In this document: positions 1 through 6,188 of the stretch, in pieces | How positions within the stretch are numbered: the first letter of the stretch is position 1 | Layout of the letters: every line of letters starts with the position of its first letter | Source of the DNA: UBA4717 sp045536775 | GTDB lineage: Bacteria; Bacillota; Clostridia; Oscillospirales; CAG-272 | Assembly (NCBI GenBank): GCA_045536775.1 | Contig: JAZSOD010000022.1 | Location: forward strand, 1-13,653 | DNA length: 13,653 nt | Reading direction: 5' to 3' | Notes under the pieces: generated by a model | Seen by the model: only the letters and a program-made list of their open reading frames with translations | The model's database searches: none | What the model was told of the DNA's origin: nothing | Translations under genes and position numbers: made by a program

Positions 1-42
1 TCGGGGTATCTATTTGTTTTCTGCGTATCAAATTTTGATTAT

Positions 43-94
43 CCGAAGGGGAGACCTGCGGTCTCCCGCGGGCGAACACAGTTCGCCCCTACCG
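43..94. repeat. Twin-hairpin palindromic repeat (REP-like)
   Basis: Two perfect 8-bp hairpins with 3-nt loops sit back to back. The first is GGGAGACC (49-56), loop TGC, GGTCTCCC (60-67). The second is GGGCGAAC (70-77), loop ACA, GTTCGCCC (81-88). They are joined by CCCGCGGG (65-72), itself a palindrome. The block is much more GC-rich than its surroundings. It lies 71 bases beyond the end of spoIIP and has no T-run on either side, so it does not look like a classical intrinsic terminator. Short paired palindromes of this kind are typical of dispersed intergenic repeats in gut Firmicutes; that it is repeated elsewhere in the genome is an inference, since only one copy is in the window. Confidence 0.6.
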
Positions 95-158
95 TGTGTT
101 AGGTAAATATTTTGTGATTTCTCCGCTAATTTTGCACACCGTTCTGCGCATCCTTTTT

Positions 159-1280
159 CTATTCTCCCTTAATAAGCTCTGCAAACGTGTTTGCAAGCAG
201 CTCTGCCGAGTACTTTGCCTGCGAGAGCGTGTTTCCGTCAGAGCCTATTTCAACAAGCACCGAGCCCTCGGTGTACTGCTGATTATAGGATGCGCCGCGC
301 AAGGCGGTAGTCCTGACTAAAGAGGGATATTTTTCGCTGAGCTTTTCTGTCATCTTCAGAGTAAAGGTCAGATTCTTTTGCCAATGAGGAAAGTCCGCAC
401 CGCCCGCGTCCGTACCCGCAACAAACATTATCTGCGCCGCTTCCTTACCCTCAACGGTCGATACGGGACGCGCCTTTGCGCCGCTTTCGTATACTATGGC
501 GTCGCGGTGCAGGTCGAATATGTACTTTATAGACGGGTATTCTTTTATATATTCGCGTATAGATGCGGCGGCAAGGGAATATGCGTCCGAGTAGGACTCC
601 GCATCATGCAAAACGGTACAGTGGAGCGAGGGGATGCCGTTTTCCTCGAGCACCTCGGAAAACACTTTTCCCACGGCTATCATATTATACTTCTCGTCAA
701 CTGTTCTCGTTTTAGTGCCTTCTTCAAAATATGTACTTGCTTCTCTCGAATAGCATTCGGTGGCGTGAGTGTGAATTACGAGTACGAGCGGCTCATCTGA
801 CTCAGGATTATAGCCGAAGTCGTATAACGACATCAGCAGCTTTTCGGGGTCTGGCCTTTTTGACGTTGAGTTGTTTATGAGCAGATGGTTGTCTGTGCTG
901 ATGTCACAGCTTATTATCGGGTATATATTTTCCGCATTGATTTTGTCGGGCGGGTATTCGGGTATGCTCCACTCCGGAGAGAGCTTGTCATTTGAATGAC
1001 TGTGCTCGGGAGCAGGTGCGTTTGGCAACACTATTATCGGCTCCTCGGGCGCTTTTGGCGACTGACCGAAAAAGGCGTGGCTTAAAAGCCTGTTTCCGTC
1101 GAGGATATATTTTTTGTGATGAGTGGGAGAATAGAATGCGTTAAATGAAAGGTAATCGGCAATACGGGTGCGGACGGGTGCGGATCTTAACAGAAGCACG
1201 AAGGAGGAGCACGCGCCCGCGATCAAGCAAAGTCCAATAAGGAAGGTCTTTATTCTGTCACGTCTTTTGGAATTATTCAA
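159..1280 (-). CDS. spoIIP: Stage II sporulation protein P (SpoIIP)
   Basis: This is a peptidoglycan amidase/endopeptidase that, in the known family, works with SpoIID and SpoIIM at the engulfing membrane of the mother cell. The 373-residue protein has a basic N-terminus, one membrane segment at about residues 12-31, a low-complexity extracytoplasmic linker, and the SpoIIP catalytic domain at about 160-370. Visible family motifs are IHTHATE (H170, H172, E175), FDLHRD (D256, H258, D260) and LVEIG (E344), which supply the expected zinc-binding and catalytic His/Glu residues. The start is a TTG at 1280: AGAGG (1288-1292 on the plus strand) lies 7 nt upstream and no ATG lies before the membrane anchor. 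It is 57 nt downstream of gpr, an order also known from Bacillus. The gap holds an isolated TATAAT on the minus strand (1311-1316) without a good -35, so a private promoter is possible but weak. Confidence 0.95.
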   Translation of the reverse strand: MNNSKRRDRIKTFLIGLCLIAGACSSFVLLLRSAPVRTRIADYLSFNAFYSPTHHKKYILDGNRLLSHAFFGQSPKAPEEPIIVLPNAPAPEHSHSNDKLSPEWSIPEYPPDKINAENIYPIISCDISTDNHLLINNSTSKRPDPEKLLMSLYDFGYNPESDEPLVLVIHTHATECYSREASTYFEEGTKTRTVDEKYNMIAVGKVFSEVLEENGIPSLHCTVLHDAESYSDAYSLAAASIREYIKEYPSIKYIFDLHRDAIVYESGAKARPVSTVEGKEAAQIMFVAGTDAGGADFPHWQKNLTFTLKMTEKLSEKYPSLVRTTALRGASYNQQYTEGSVLVEIGSDGNTLSQAKYSAELLANTFAELIKGE

Positions 1281-1337
1281 TTTAATACCTCTTTTGAACT
1301 TTTTTACTTAATTATATTGTGGGACAGGCACGAGTAT

Positions 1338-2231
1338 TCACGAAACAAGCAGGTTTATTGCGTCGGCAATAAGCCTTGACACCTCTACCGTAACCGTATC
1401 ACTTTCTTTCGGAGTCACAAAAAAGCCTCTGCCGTTTTCAAGGACCGCCTTTAGTGAGGGGCTGATGTTGTCGATACCCGCCTTTTCAAGTGCATCGTAC
1501 ACCATAGTGGAGGACTCCACTACGGTCGGAACGCCAATTGCTATAACGGGACAACCTACGCTATGCCTGTTTATAGCTTGGCGAGTGTTGCCGATGCCGG
1601 AACCGGGAGCGATACCCGTGTCGGTTATTTGAACGGTGGTCGCAAGATTTGACAGCTCTCTTGCAACGAGCGCGTCTATTACTATCATAAGATCCGGCTT
1701 CACGTTTTTCGCTGCACCTTTTATAAGTTCAAGCGTTTCGATTCCCGTCTGACCTATAACACCGGGCGCAATACCCGACACCGACTTTCCTCCGAGCATA
1801 TTGTAAAGAGTGGTATTAAGTCCCTCGAGATGACGGGTGATTATTACGTTCTTGAGTGCCTCGTGACCTATTGCGTCAGAGGTGATATAGCGGTTGCCGA
1901 GACCTGCCACAAGTATATTTTGTGCCTCGTCCTTGCCCGAGGCCTCCCGATAAAGCTGCTTTATATATTTGCATATCATTTCAGACCCTGTGGAAAATCT
2001 TTCTTCTGTGGCGTGCCATATTCTGCCCGTGCTTATTGTGACGTAGGTGCCGCAGGGCTTGCCGATGACCTGCTCGCCGTTTGTATTCAGTATTTTTAAT
2101 ACCGATAGCTCAAAGCCTTTTTCCGTGATGCTTTCAAGGGAATAATCCTTGCTTTGCAGTTGACTTTTATCTCTGTCTAATTTGGCGGTGCATTCGCTTG
2201 CAAGGTCGGTGCGCGTGTATATACGGTTCAT
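1338..2231 (-). CDS. gpr: Germination protease GPR (spore SASP endopeptidase)
   Basis: GPR is the aspartic-type endopeptidase (peptidase family A25) that degrades the small acid-soluble DNA-binding proteins of spores during germination. The 297-residue sequence shows the family blocks in order: TRTDLA near the N-terminus, VAGLGNRYITSDAIG (D119), GIAPGVIGQTGIET, IDALVAREL (D186), ITDTGIAPGSGIGN and AIGVPTVVES. D119 and D186 correspond to the two essential aspartates of the Bacillus enzyme. The ATG at 2231 has AGAGG at 2237-2241, 5 nt upstream. It is shorter than the Bacillus proteins (about 370 residues), and only nine residues precede the predicted TD/LA self-cleavage point, so the prosegment is brief. 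Expression in the forespore under sigma-G is expected from the family, but I could not point to a convincing sigma-G promoter in the 277-nt divergent gap. Confidence 0.96.
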   Translation of the reverse strand: MNRIYTRTDLASECTAKLDRDKSQLQSKDYSLESITEKGFELSVLKILNTNGEQVIGKPCGTYVTISTGRIWHATEERFSTGSEMICKYIKQLYREASGKDEAQNILVAGLGNRYITSDAIGHEALKNVIITRHLEGLNTTLYNMLGGKSVSGIAPGVIGQTGIETLELIKGAAKNVKPDLMIVIDALVARELSNLATTVQITDTGIAPGSGIGNTRQAINRHSVGCPVIAIGVPTVVESSTMVYDALEKAGIDNISPSLKAVLENGRGFFVTPKESDTVTVEVSRLIADAINLLVS

Positions 2232-2381
2232 ATCTACCTCTCATACGTTTTTCTTAACTTTTATTATTGCCCAAAAGATATGGTTTTAGGTTGCAAAGCA
2301 AGAAAATTGTAACATTTCTACAATAAACACACCTTCGTATTGTGCACAAGTAATAATCTTTATTTATTCTTATTTTGTTAA

Positions 2382-2410
2382 TTGATTAAATAAAAAAAAT
2401 GTGATATAAT
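2382..2410 (+). promoter_or_regulatory. Sigma-A-type promoter of the substrate-binding protein gene
   Basis: A -35 element TTGATT (2382-2387) and a perfect -10 TATAAT (2405-2410) are separated by 17 nt, with TG one base before the -10 (extended form). It points toward the gene starting at 2509, leaving a leader of about 90 nt. The rest of the 2232-2508 gap is AT-rich. It also contains a small inverted repeat, ATTGTA (2306-2311) and TACAAT (2319-2324), that could be an operator for either divergent unit. Confidence 0.75.
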
Positions 2411-2508
2411 ACAAACAGTATGCTTATTATGGCAAAATATAGCCTTAATAAACAGTTATTATATTGCTTGTTTGCCGTTTGCACGGCAGAAAAGGAGTTT
2501 TTTTACCT

Positions 2509-4206
2509 ATGAAAAAGATTGTATCCGTGATGCTTGTTTTGGTTATGCTTACAGCATCCCTCGCGGGCTGTGGCGGCATCGCAAGAGACGCTGAAATTAA
2601 AGGAGCGCAGATAAGCGCGTACGTAACGGCTGAGCTCAGAGACTTTGACCCCGGCTATACTATGCTTGACGACGGCGCGGCTAAGATGTTTAATCTTATC
2701 TACGCAGGACTCGTATCGCTTGACGAAAACGGCAAGGTACAGTACGAGCTTATGGATGAGTACGAGGTTATTCACGATAAGAACCGCGGTACTCACAAAA
2801 TGCTTATAACGCTTAAGGAAACTATGTGGAGCGACGGTAGAAGCCTTACGGCTGACGACGTGGTATACGCGTGGAAGAGAGTTCTTGACCCCGAATACGA
2901 CAGCCCCGCCGCATCCCTGCTTTATGATATCAAGAATGCGCGTGCCGTAAAGAGTGGCGACTGCTCGGTTGACGACCTTGGTATCGCTTCTGTAAGTAAC
3001 TACGTTCTTGAGATCTTCTTCGACGAGGAGATTGATTACGACCTCTTTATCGAAAGACTTGCAAGCCCCGCGCTCGTTCCTCTCAGAGAGGACGTTATTA
3101 CTCGTTATGATAACTGGGCAACTTCGTCTTCCACTATGGTAGCAAGCGGTCCTTTTGCGGTAAAGAACTTCACACTCGGAAAGTCGGTTACTTTTGAACG
3201 TAACTCTTACTATTTCCGTGATAAAAACAAGGATAACCTTGATAAGTACGTTAAGCCTCACAGAATCAACGTAACCTTCGCAAAGAGCGTTGACGAGGAG
3301 TTTGAAAAGTTCCAGAACGGCGAGATATTCTATCTTGGCGACATTCCCGTGGACAACCGCGGAGAGTACAAGAAGAAGGCTAACGCAACGGATATTCCTT
3401 CGGTACATACATACGTTGTAAATACTCAGAACGAGCTTCTCTCCAAGCCCGAGGTGCGTAAGGCGCTCTCGATGGCTCTCGACAGAGAGGAGATCGCAAA
3501 TCTCGTTGTATTCGCAAAGCCCGCAACAGGCTTTGTTCCTACGATGACCACAGATAAGACCTCCAAGGACAGCTTCAGAAAGAACGGTGGAGACGTTATC
3601 TCGAAGAAGGGTGATATTGAGGGCGCTAAGGCACTCCTTTCAAGCGTTGGAGTAAAGGGTGGTTCGTTCTCTATCTCCTACTTTGAAAACCCCACGGAAG
3701 AGGCTATTGCGGAATACGCTAAGTCTGTATGGGAAGAGCTCGGCTTCAAGGTAAGCACAGAGGCTCTTGCAAACTCCAAGAGACATTCTAACGCATACCG
3801 TGACAGAGATTTCGATATCCTTGCAATCGATTACCAGATGCTTTCCGAGGACGCGTTCAACTACTTCGCGACCTTCTCGACTGCAATGAGCGGCATGGGA
3901 ATCGATATGCAGAATGGTAACTACGATGCTGTTGAGCACGTTTCGGGATACTCCGATGAAGCGTACGACGCTATAATGGAAAACGCATACGCGGCAGAAG
4001 ACAGAAAGGCAGCGAGCGCTTATCTTCACGAGGCTGAGGCTAAGCTTGCCGAGGATATGCCCGTAATTCCTGTTGTATTCAATCAGGACTATTACCTCAT
4101 AAACAAGAAGGTAATAAACAACGTATCGCTTGATTACTTCGGCGGTAAGATATTTACAAACCTCAAGATGAAGAACTACGAGAAGTATCTTCCCGTAGAA
4201 GAATAA
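2509..4206 (+). CDS. Oligopeptide-type ABC transporter substrate-binding lipoprotein
   Basis: This is a solute-binding protein of the SBP_bac_5 (OppA/DppA/NikA) superfamily, expected to be lipid-anchored outside the membrane and to deliver peptides or similar ligands to an ABC permease. The 565-residue product starts with a lipoprotein signal peptide: KK, a hydrophobic stretch, then lipobox LAGC with Cys21. Family landmarks include the N-terminal TMLDDGAAKMFNLIYAGLV region, TLKETMWSDGRSLTADDVVYAWKR, the ASGPFAVK and VRKALSMALDREEIA blocks, and a C-terminal DMPVIPVVFNQDYYLINKK segment. The ATG at 2509 is chosen because AAAGGAG (2491-2497) precedes it and the signal peptide begins there; a TTG at 2464 would only add an uncharacteristic leader. 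No permease or ATPase gene lies nearby, so it is an orphan component here. The ligand cannot be read from sequence. Confidence 0.93.
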   Translation: MKKIVSVMLVLVMLTASLAGCGGIARDAEIKGAQISAYVTAELRDFDPGYTMLDDGAAKMFNLIYAGLVSLDENGKVQYELMDEYEVIHDKNRGTHKMLITLKETMWSDGRSLTADDVVYAWKRVLDPEYDSPAASLLYDIKNARAVKSGDCSVDDLGIASVSNYVLEIFFDEEIDYDLFIERLASPALVPLREDVITRYDNWATSSSTMVASGPFAVKNFTLGKSVTFERNSYYFRDKNKDNLDKYVKPHRINVTFAKSVDEEFEKFQNGEIFYLGDIPVDNRGEYKKKANATDIPSVHTYVVNTQNELLSKPEVRKALSMALDREEIANLVVFAKPATGFVPTMTTDKTSKDSFRKNGGDVISKKGDIEGAKALLSSVGVKGGSFSISYFENPTEEAIAEYAKSVWEELGFKVSTEALANSKRHSNAYRDRDFDILAIDYQMLSEDAFNYFATFSTAMSGMGIDMQNGNYDAVEHVSGYSDEAYDAIMENAYAAEDRKAASAYLHEAEAKLAEDMPVIPVVFNQDYYLINKKVINNVSLDYFGGKIFTNLKMKNYEKYLPVEE

Positions 4207-4217
4207 AATGCAGCAGT

Positions 4218-4252
4218 CCGAAAGAGCCGAAAGGCTCTTTCGGTTTGTTTTT
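4218..4252 (+). terminator. Intrinsic terminator after the substrate-binding protein gene
   Basis: A perfect 11-bp stem, CCGAAAGAGCC (4218-4228) with GGCTCTTTCGG (4233-4243), closes on a GAAA tetraloop and is followed by TTTGTTTTT. It begins 11 nt after the stop codon at 4206 and ends about 20 nt before the next gene, leaving almost no space for a separate promoter for that gene. Confidence 0.92.
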
Positions 4253-4272
4253 CGCTGATGAAAGGAAGAAAT

Positions 4273-4818
4273 ATGCAGGCGCCTATTACAGATACCAATG
4301 ATATAAAGATATTCGTCTTGTATCTGATGAAAAACGTGCACAGACCTCTTGATTTTACAACTGTGAGCGAGATATCGGTGCAGGATGGATACGTGAATTA
4401 CTTTGACTTTGCCTCTTGCTTTGCGGAGCTTATCGATAACGGAAGCATAAGTGAGACTATTGTTGACGGTGAGCCTATCTACGAGATAACAGAAAGAGGA
4501 CTTATGGTCGTAAACGAGCTGCAGAGCAGTATTCTCAATATGATAAGAGAGAAGAGTCTTCGCAGTGCGCTCAGACTTTTGTCGTTCAAGGAGCGCGGCT
4601 CGGCGGTCTACTGCGGCTTCTCGCAGGTGGGTGACGATAAGTTTGTTCTTGAGTGCAGAATAACCGAAAAGAGCGAGCTGATAATGGACGTAAAGCTCGG
4701 TGTTGACTCGAAGCAGCTGCTCGACGTTATGATGTATAATTTCGACAATAAACCCGAAATTCTCTATAAGGGCATCATAGCGATACTTACGGGCGAGGTT
4801 GATTACCTGTTGGACTAA
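4273..4818 (+). CDS. DUF4364 family protein
   Basis: I recognise this as a member of DUF4364, a Clostridia-specific family of unknown function. The 181-residue product begins with DTNDIKIFVLYLMKNVHRPLDF, a compact helical segment followed by a strand-rich stretch ending DGEPIYEITERGL. This resembles the winged-helix pattern seen in PadR-type regulators. The second half (IREKSLRSALRLLSF onward) is the family's C-terminal domain, with VYCGF and CRITEKSELIMDVKLGV. Start at 4273 because AAAGGAAG (4261-4268) lies 4 nt before it; the in-frame ATG at 4258 would place that SD inside the gene. It sits immediately after a strong terminator and before an AT-rich gap, so it is probably expressed by read-through or from a promoter inside the preceding gene. 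A DNA-binding role is inference only. Confidence 0.82.
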   Translation: MQAPITDTNDIKIFVLYLMKNVHRPLDFTTVSEISVQDGYVNYFDFASCFAELIDNGSISETIVDGEPIYEITERGLMVVNELQSSILNMIREKSLRSALRLLSFKERGSAVYCGFSQVGDDKFVLECRITEKSELIMDVKLGVDSKQLLDVMMYNFDNKPEILYKGIIAILTGEVDYLLD

Positions 4819-4825
4819 AAAATGT

Positions 4826-4901
4826 TTAACAAAATTTTCGCGCTTTAATTGGGCAGATTGCTAAGTTTGTTAACAAAATAACCAACAAGAGTTTTAACAA
4901 A
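4826..4901. repeat. Three direct TTAACAAA boxes, one within a 12-bp palindrome
   Basis: TTAACAAA occurs at 4826-4833, 4870-4877 and 4894-4901. The middle copy is part of the perfect palindrome TTTGTTAACAAA (4866-4877). All lie upstream of the sigma-factor promoter. Repetition plus palindromy suggest a repressor or activator operator; the AT-rich background makes chance occurrences possible. Confidence 0.4.
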
Positions 4902-4958
4902 TTGTGAAAAATACACATGGTTTTGTCAAATTTCATAAAATTGTGTTATTTTTCACAA
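4902..4958. promoter_or_regulatory. 12-bp inverted repeat upstream of the sigma-factor promoter
   Basis: TTGTGAAAAATA (4902-4913) is exactly complementary to TATTTTTCACAA (4947-4958), with 33 bases between the arms. The right arm ends 21 nt before the -35 element at 4980. It could be a two-site operator bound by a regulator with DNA looping. Between the arms is TTTGTCAAA (4922-4930), one mismatch from the core TGTCGAA of Spo0A boxes; that resemblance is weak. Confidence 0.4.
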
Positions 4959-4979
4959 AAATGTGGCATCAAAAAAATG

Positions 4980-5007
4980 TTGACATTGTTGAATTTAATG
5001 GTATAAT
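4980..5007 (+). promoter_or_regulatory. Near-consensus sigma-A promoter of the sigma-factor gene
   Basis: A perfect TTGACA (4980-4985) and a perfect TATAAT (5002-5007) are separated by 16 nt, with TG one base before the -10 (TGGTATAAT). It points at the gene starting at 5038, so the leader is only about 25 nt. Such a strong intrinsic promoter for a sigma factor suggests that repression or post-translational control sets its level. Confidence 0.85.
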
Positions 5008-5037
5008 TATAAAAGAGTCAATAGACGGTGGGGCAGA

Positions 5038-5586
5038 ATGAGAAAAGACGTAGCCGAGTTACTGAAGGGGATAGCGGATAATAACAGCCAAGCGTTTGAG
5101 GAGCTTTGTTCGATGTACGGCGGTATGATGTATTCGCTTGTCGGAAGCTTTGTAAGCGAGGAAGCTACGAGAGAGGATATCGAGGATCTTGAGCAGGAGG
5201 CGAAGATGCTTTTGCTCAATGCCGCGAGGACCTACGATTTTGCCTCGGGTCTTACCTTCGGACTTTATGCTAAGATCTGCGTAAAAAACGGTCTTATAAC
5301 TCTGAACAGAAAAAAGAAAAGAGAGATAAAGACCGACGGTGTTGATATCGACGAGCTTAATATAGCGGTTCCCGATACCACGATCGACGTTGACGAAAAC
5401 GAAAGCGCGGGCCAGCTTCTTGATAGACTGTGCGCTCTTCTTTCCGCAAACGAGACCGAGGTTTTGAAGCTCCGTATAGACGGCTTCTCGAACCCCGAGA
5501 TTGCCGCGAGACTCGGAACAAGCGTTAAATCGGTTGAAAACTCGGTTTTTCGTATCAAACAGAAGCTCAGGACGGTTGTGTCCTGA
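5038..5586 (+). CDS. Sigma-70 family RNA polymerase sigma factor, SigH-like
   Basis: A 182-residue alternative sigma factor. Region 2 spans about residues 15-95. DIEDLEQEAKMLLLNAARTYD matches the core-binding helix, and FGLYAKICVKNGLITLNRK the -10 recognition segment. Region 4 spans about 128-178 with a helix-turn-helix at 149-172 (GFSNPEIAARLGTSVKSVENS) followed by RIKQKLR. The VKSVENSVFRIKQKLR ending is closest to the SigH (sigma-30) group, as is the region-2 pattern, but the protein is shorter than Bacillus SigH (about 218 residues) and is divergent. I see no membrane anchor or anti-sigma partner. The ATG at 5038 follows GGTGGGG and the strong promoter at 4980. No terminator follows it, so the tRNA-like element and zinc-ribbon gene downstream are likely in the same transcript. 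Target promoters are unknown. Confidence 0.87.
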   Translation: MRKDVAELLKGIADNNSQAFEELCSMYGGMMYSLVGSFVSEEATREDIEDLEQEAKMLLLNAARTYDFASGLTFGLYAKICVKNGLITLNRKKKREIKTDGVDIDELNIAVPDTTIDVDENESAGQLLDRLCALLSANETEVLKLRIDGFSNPEIAARLGTSVKSVENSVFRIKQKLRTVVS

Positions 5587-5593
5587 ACGTATA

Positions 5594-5670
5594 TGCCCGA
5601 ATAGCTTAAATAGAGCGTTGTAGCAGTTAGAATTGTGTCAAAGGTGGCGGTTTAAGTCCGTCGAAGGGCA
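5594..5670 (+). other. tRNA-like sequence without a proper anticodon arm
   Basis: Starting 8 nt after the sigma-factor stop, this 77-nt stretch folds partly like a tRNA. The acceptor pairs TGCCC (5594-5598) with GGGCA (5666-5670). A D-arm pairs GCTT (5604-5607) with GAGC (5613-5616), preceded by TA as at tRNA positions 8-9. The T-arm pairs GGCGG (5646-5650) with CCGTC (5658-5662) around a 7-nt loop TTTAAGT, directly abutting the acceptor side as in tRNA. Departures from tRNA: three mismatched acceptor positions (GAA opposite GAA), a 5-nt D-loop without GG, U instead of C at T-loop position 56, no encoded CCA, and 29 nt between D and T arms that do not form a 5-bp anticodon stem. It may be a decayed tRNA, a structured leader of the zinc-ribbon gene, or chance. 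Confidence 0.4.
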
Positions 5671-5702
5671 AAAACTATTTTTACAAAGTGAGGAAGACTC
5701 AA

Positions 5703-5984
5703 ATGTACCAGGACGAAGTTTTAGTTTGTAAGGAATGCGGCGCTGAGTTCACATTCACCGCAGGTGAACAGGAATTCTACGCTGAGAAAGGATTCCAGAA
5801 CAAGCCCCAGAGATGCAAAGCTTGCCGCGACAAGAAGAAGAATGCAGCAAAGGCCCCCAGAGAGCTCTTTACAGCGGTTTGCGCACAGTGCGGTGGCGAA
5901 GCTAAGGTTCCCTTCGAGCCCAGTAGCGACAAGCCTGTATACTGCAGCGAGTGCTACGCAGCTATCAGAGCTGAACAGCAGTAA
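5703..5984 (+). CDS. Small double zinc-ribbon protein (CxxC-x17-CxxC type)
   Basis: A 93-residue protein with two zinc ribbons. The first is CKEC (C9, C12) and CKAC (C38, C41), 25 residues apart, in the form VCKECGAEFTFTAGEQEFYA that defines the probable zinc-ribbon family zf-trcl. The second is CAQC (C60, C63) and CSEC (C81, C84) exactly 17 residues apart. The linker KKKNAAKAPRE is basic. All eight cysteines are intact, so it should bind two zinc ions in the cytoplasm. The molecular role of the family is unknown; nucleic-acid binding or a rubredoxin-like structural role is conjecture. The ATG at 5703 is preferred over the GTG at 5688 because AGTGAGG precedes it and relatives begin MYxDxxLVC. 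I see no promoter in the 116 nt upstream, which suggests co-transcription with the sigma factor. Confidence 0.88.
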   Translation: MYQDEVLVCKECGAEFTFTAGEQEFYAEKGFQNKPQRCKACRDKKKNAAKAPRELFTAVCAQCGGEAKVPFEPSSDKPVYCSECYAAIRAEQQ

Positions 5985-5989
5985 CGAAT

Positions 5990-6022
5990 AAAAAAGAAAC
6001 GGTAAAAGCCGTTTCTTTTTTT
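5990..6022 (+). terminator. Intrinsic terminator after the zinc-ribbon gene
   Basis: AAAAAAGAAACGG (5990-6002) pairs perfectly over 13 bp with CCGTTTCTTTTTT (6009-6021) around a 6-nt loop. The 3' arm runs into a T-rich tail. It starts 6 nt after the stop codon at 5984 and closes the sigma-factor/zinc-ribbon unit. Confidence 0.9.
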
Positions 6023-6078
6023 ATTGGTAAAAATCGGCAAAAAATACTGAAAAAAGTAAAAAAGTTTTGTTTTTGCTA

Positions 6079-6107
6079 TATACAAATTTGCTTGTTTATG
6101 TTATAAT
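6079..6107 (+). promoter_or_regulatory. Probable promoter of rlmB
   Basis: A perfect -10 TATAAT (6102-6107) carries an upstream TG (TGTTATAAT, extended -10). TATACA (6079-6084) stands 17 nt away as a -35 with four of six consensus matches. It is placed in the AT-rich gap between the terminator at 5990 and rlmB, about 80 nt before the chosen start. Confidence 0.65.
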
Positions 6108-6188
6108 ATTGTCAGTATAAGGCGAACTGTATCATTTTGCAGATTGTCGATAAAGCGTAATGCTGATATGTTGGAGAAAATATACCGT

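Noticed and set aside
43..94. Twin hairpins as the transcription terminator of spoIIP
   Set aside because: Neither hairpin is followed by a run of T on the minus strand, so I list them as a repeat instead.
2503..3408. Long minus-strand reading frame (301 codons) opposite the substrate-binding protein gene
   Set aside because: It is antisense to a clearly recognisable SBP_bac_5 gene, has a composition unlike a real protein and no ribosome-binding site that I can support.
4866..4877. TTTGTTAACAAA read as a Rex (redox regulator) operator
   Set aside because: The usual Rex site has a spacer between TTGTTAA and TTAACAA half-sites; here the two halves are fused, so the assignment is not supported.
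5618..5641. Anticodon arm of a functional tRNA at the tRNA-like element
   Set aside because: No 5-bp stem with a 7-nt loop can be drawn; the best pairing is a 3-4 bp stem with G-U pairs and an awkward loop, so no amino acid identity is claimed.
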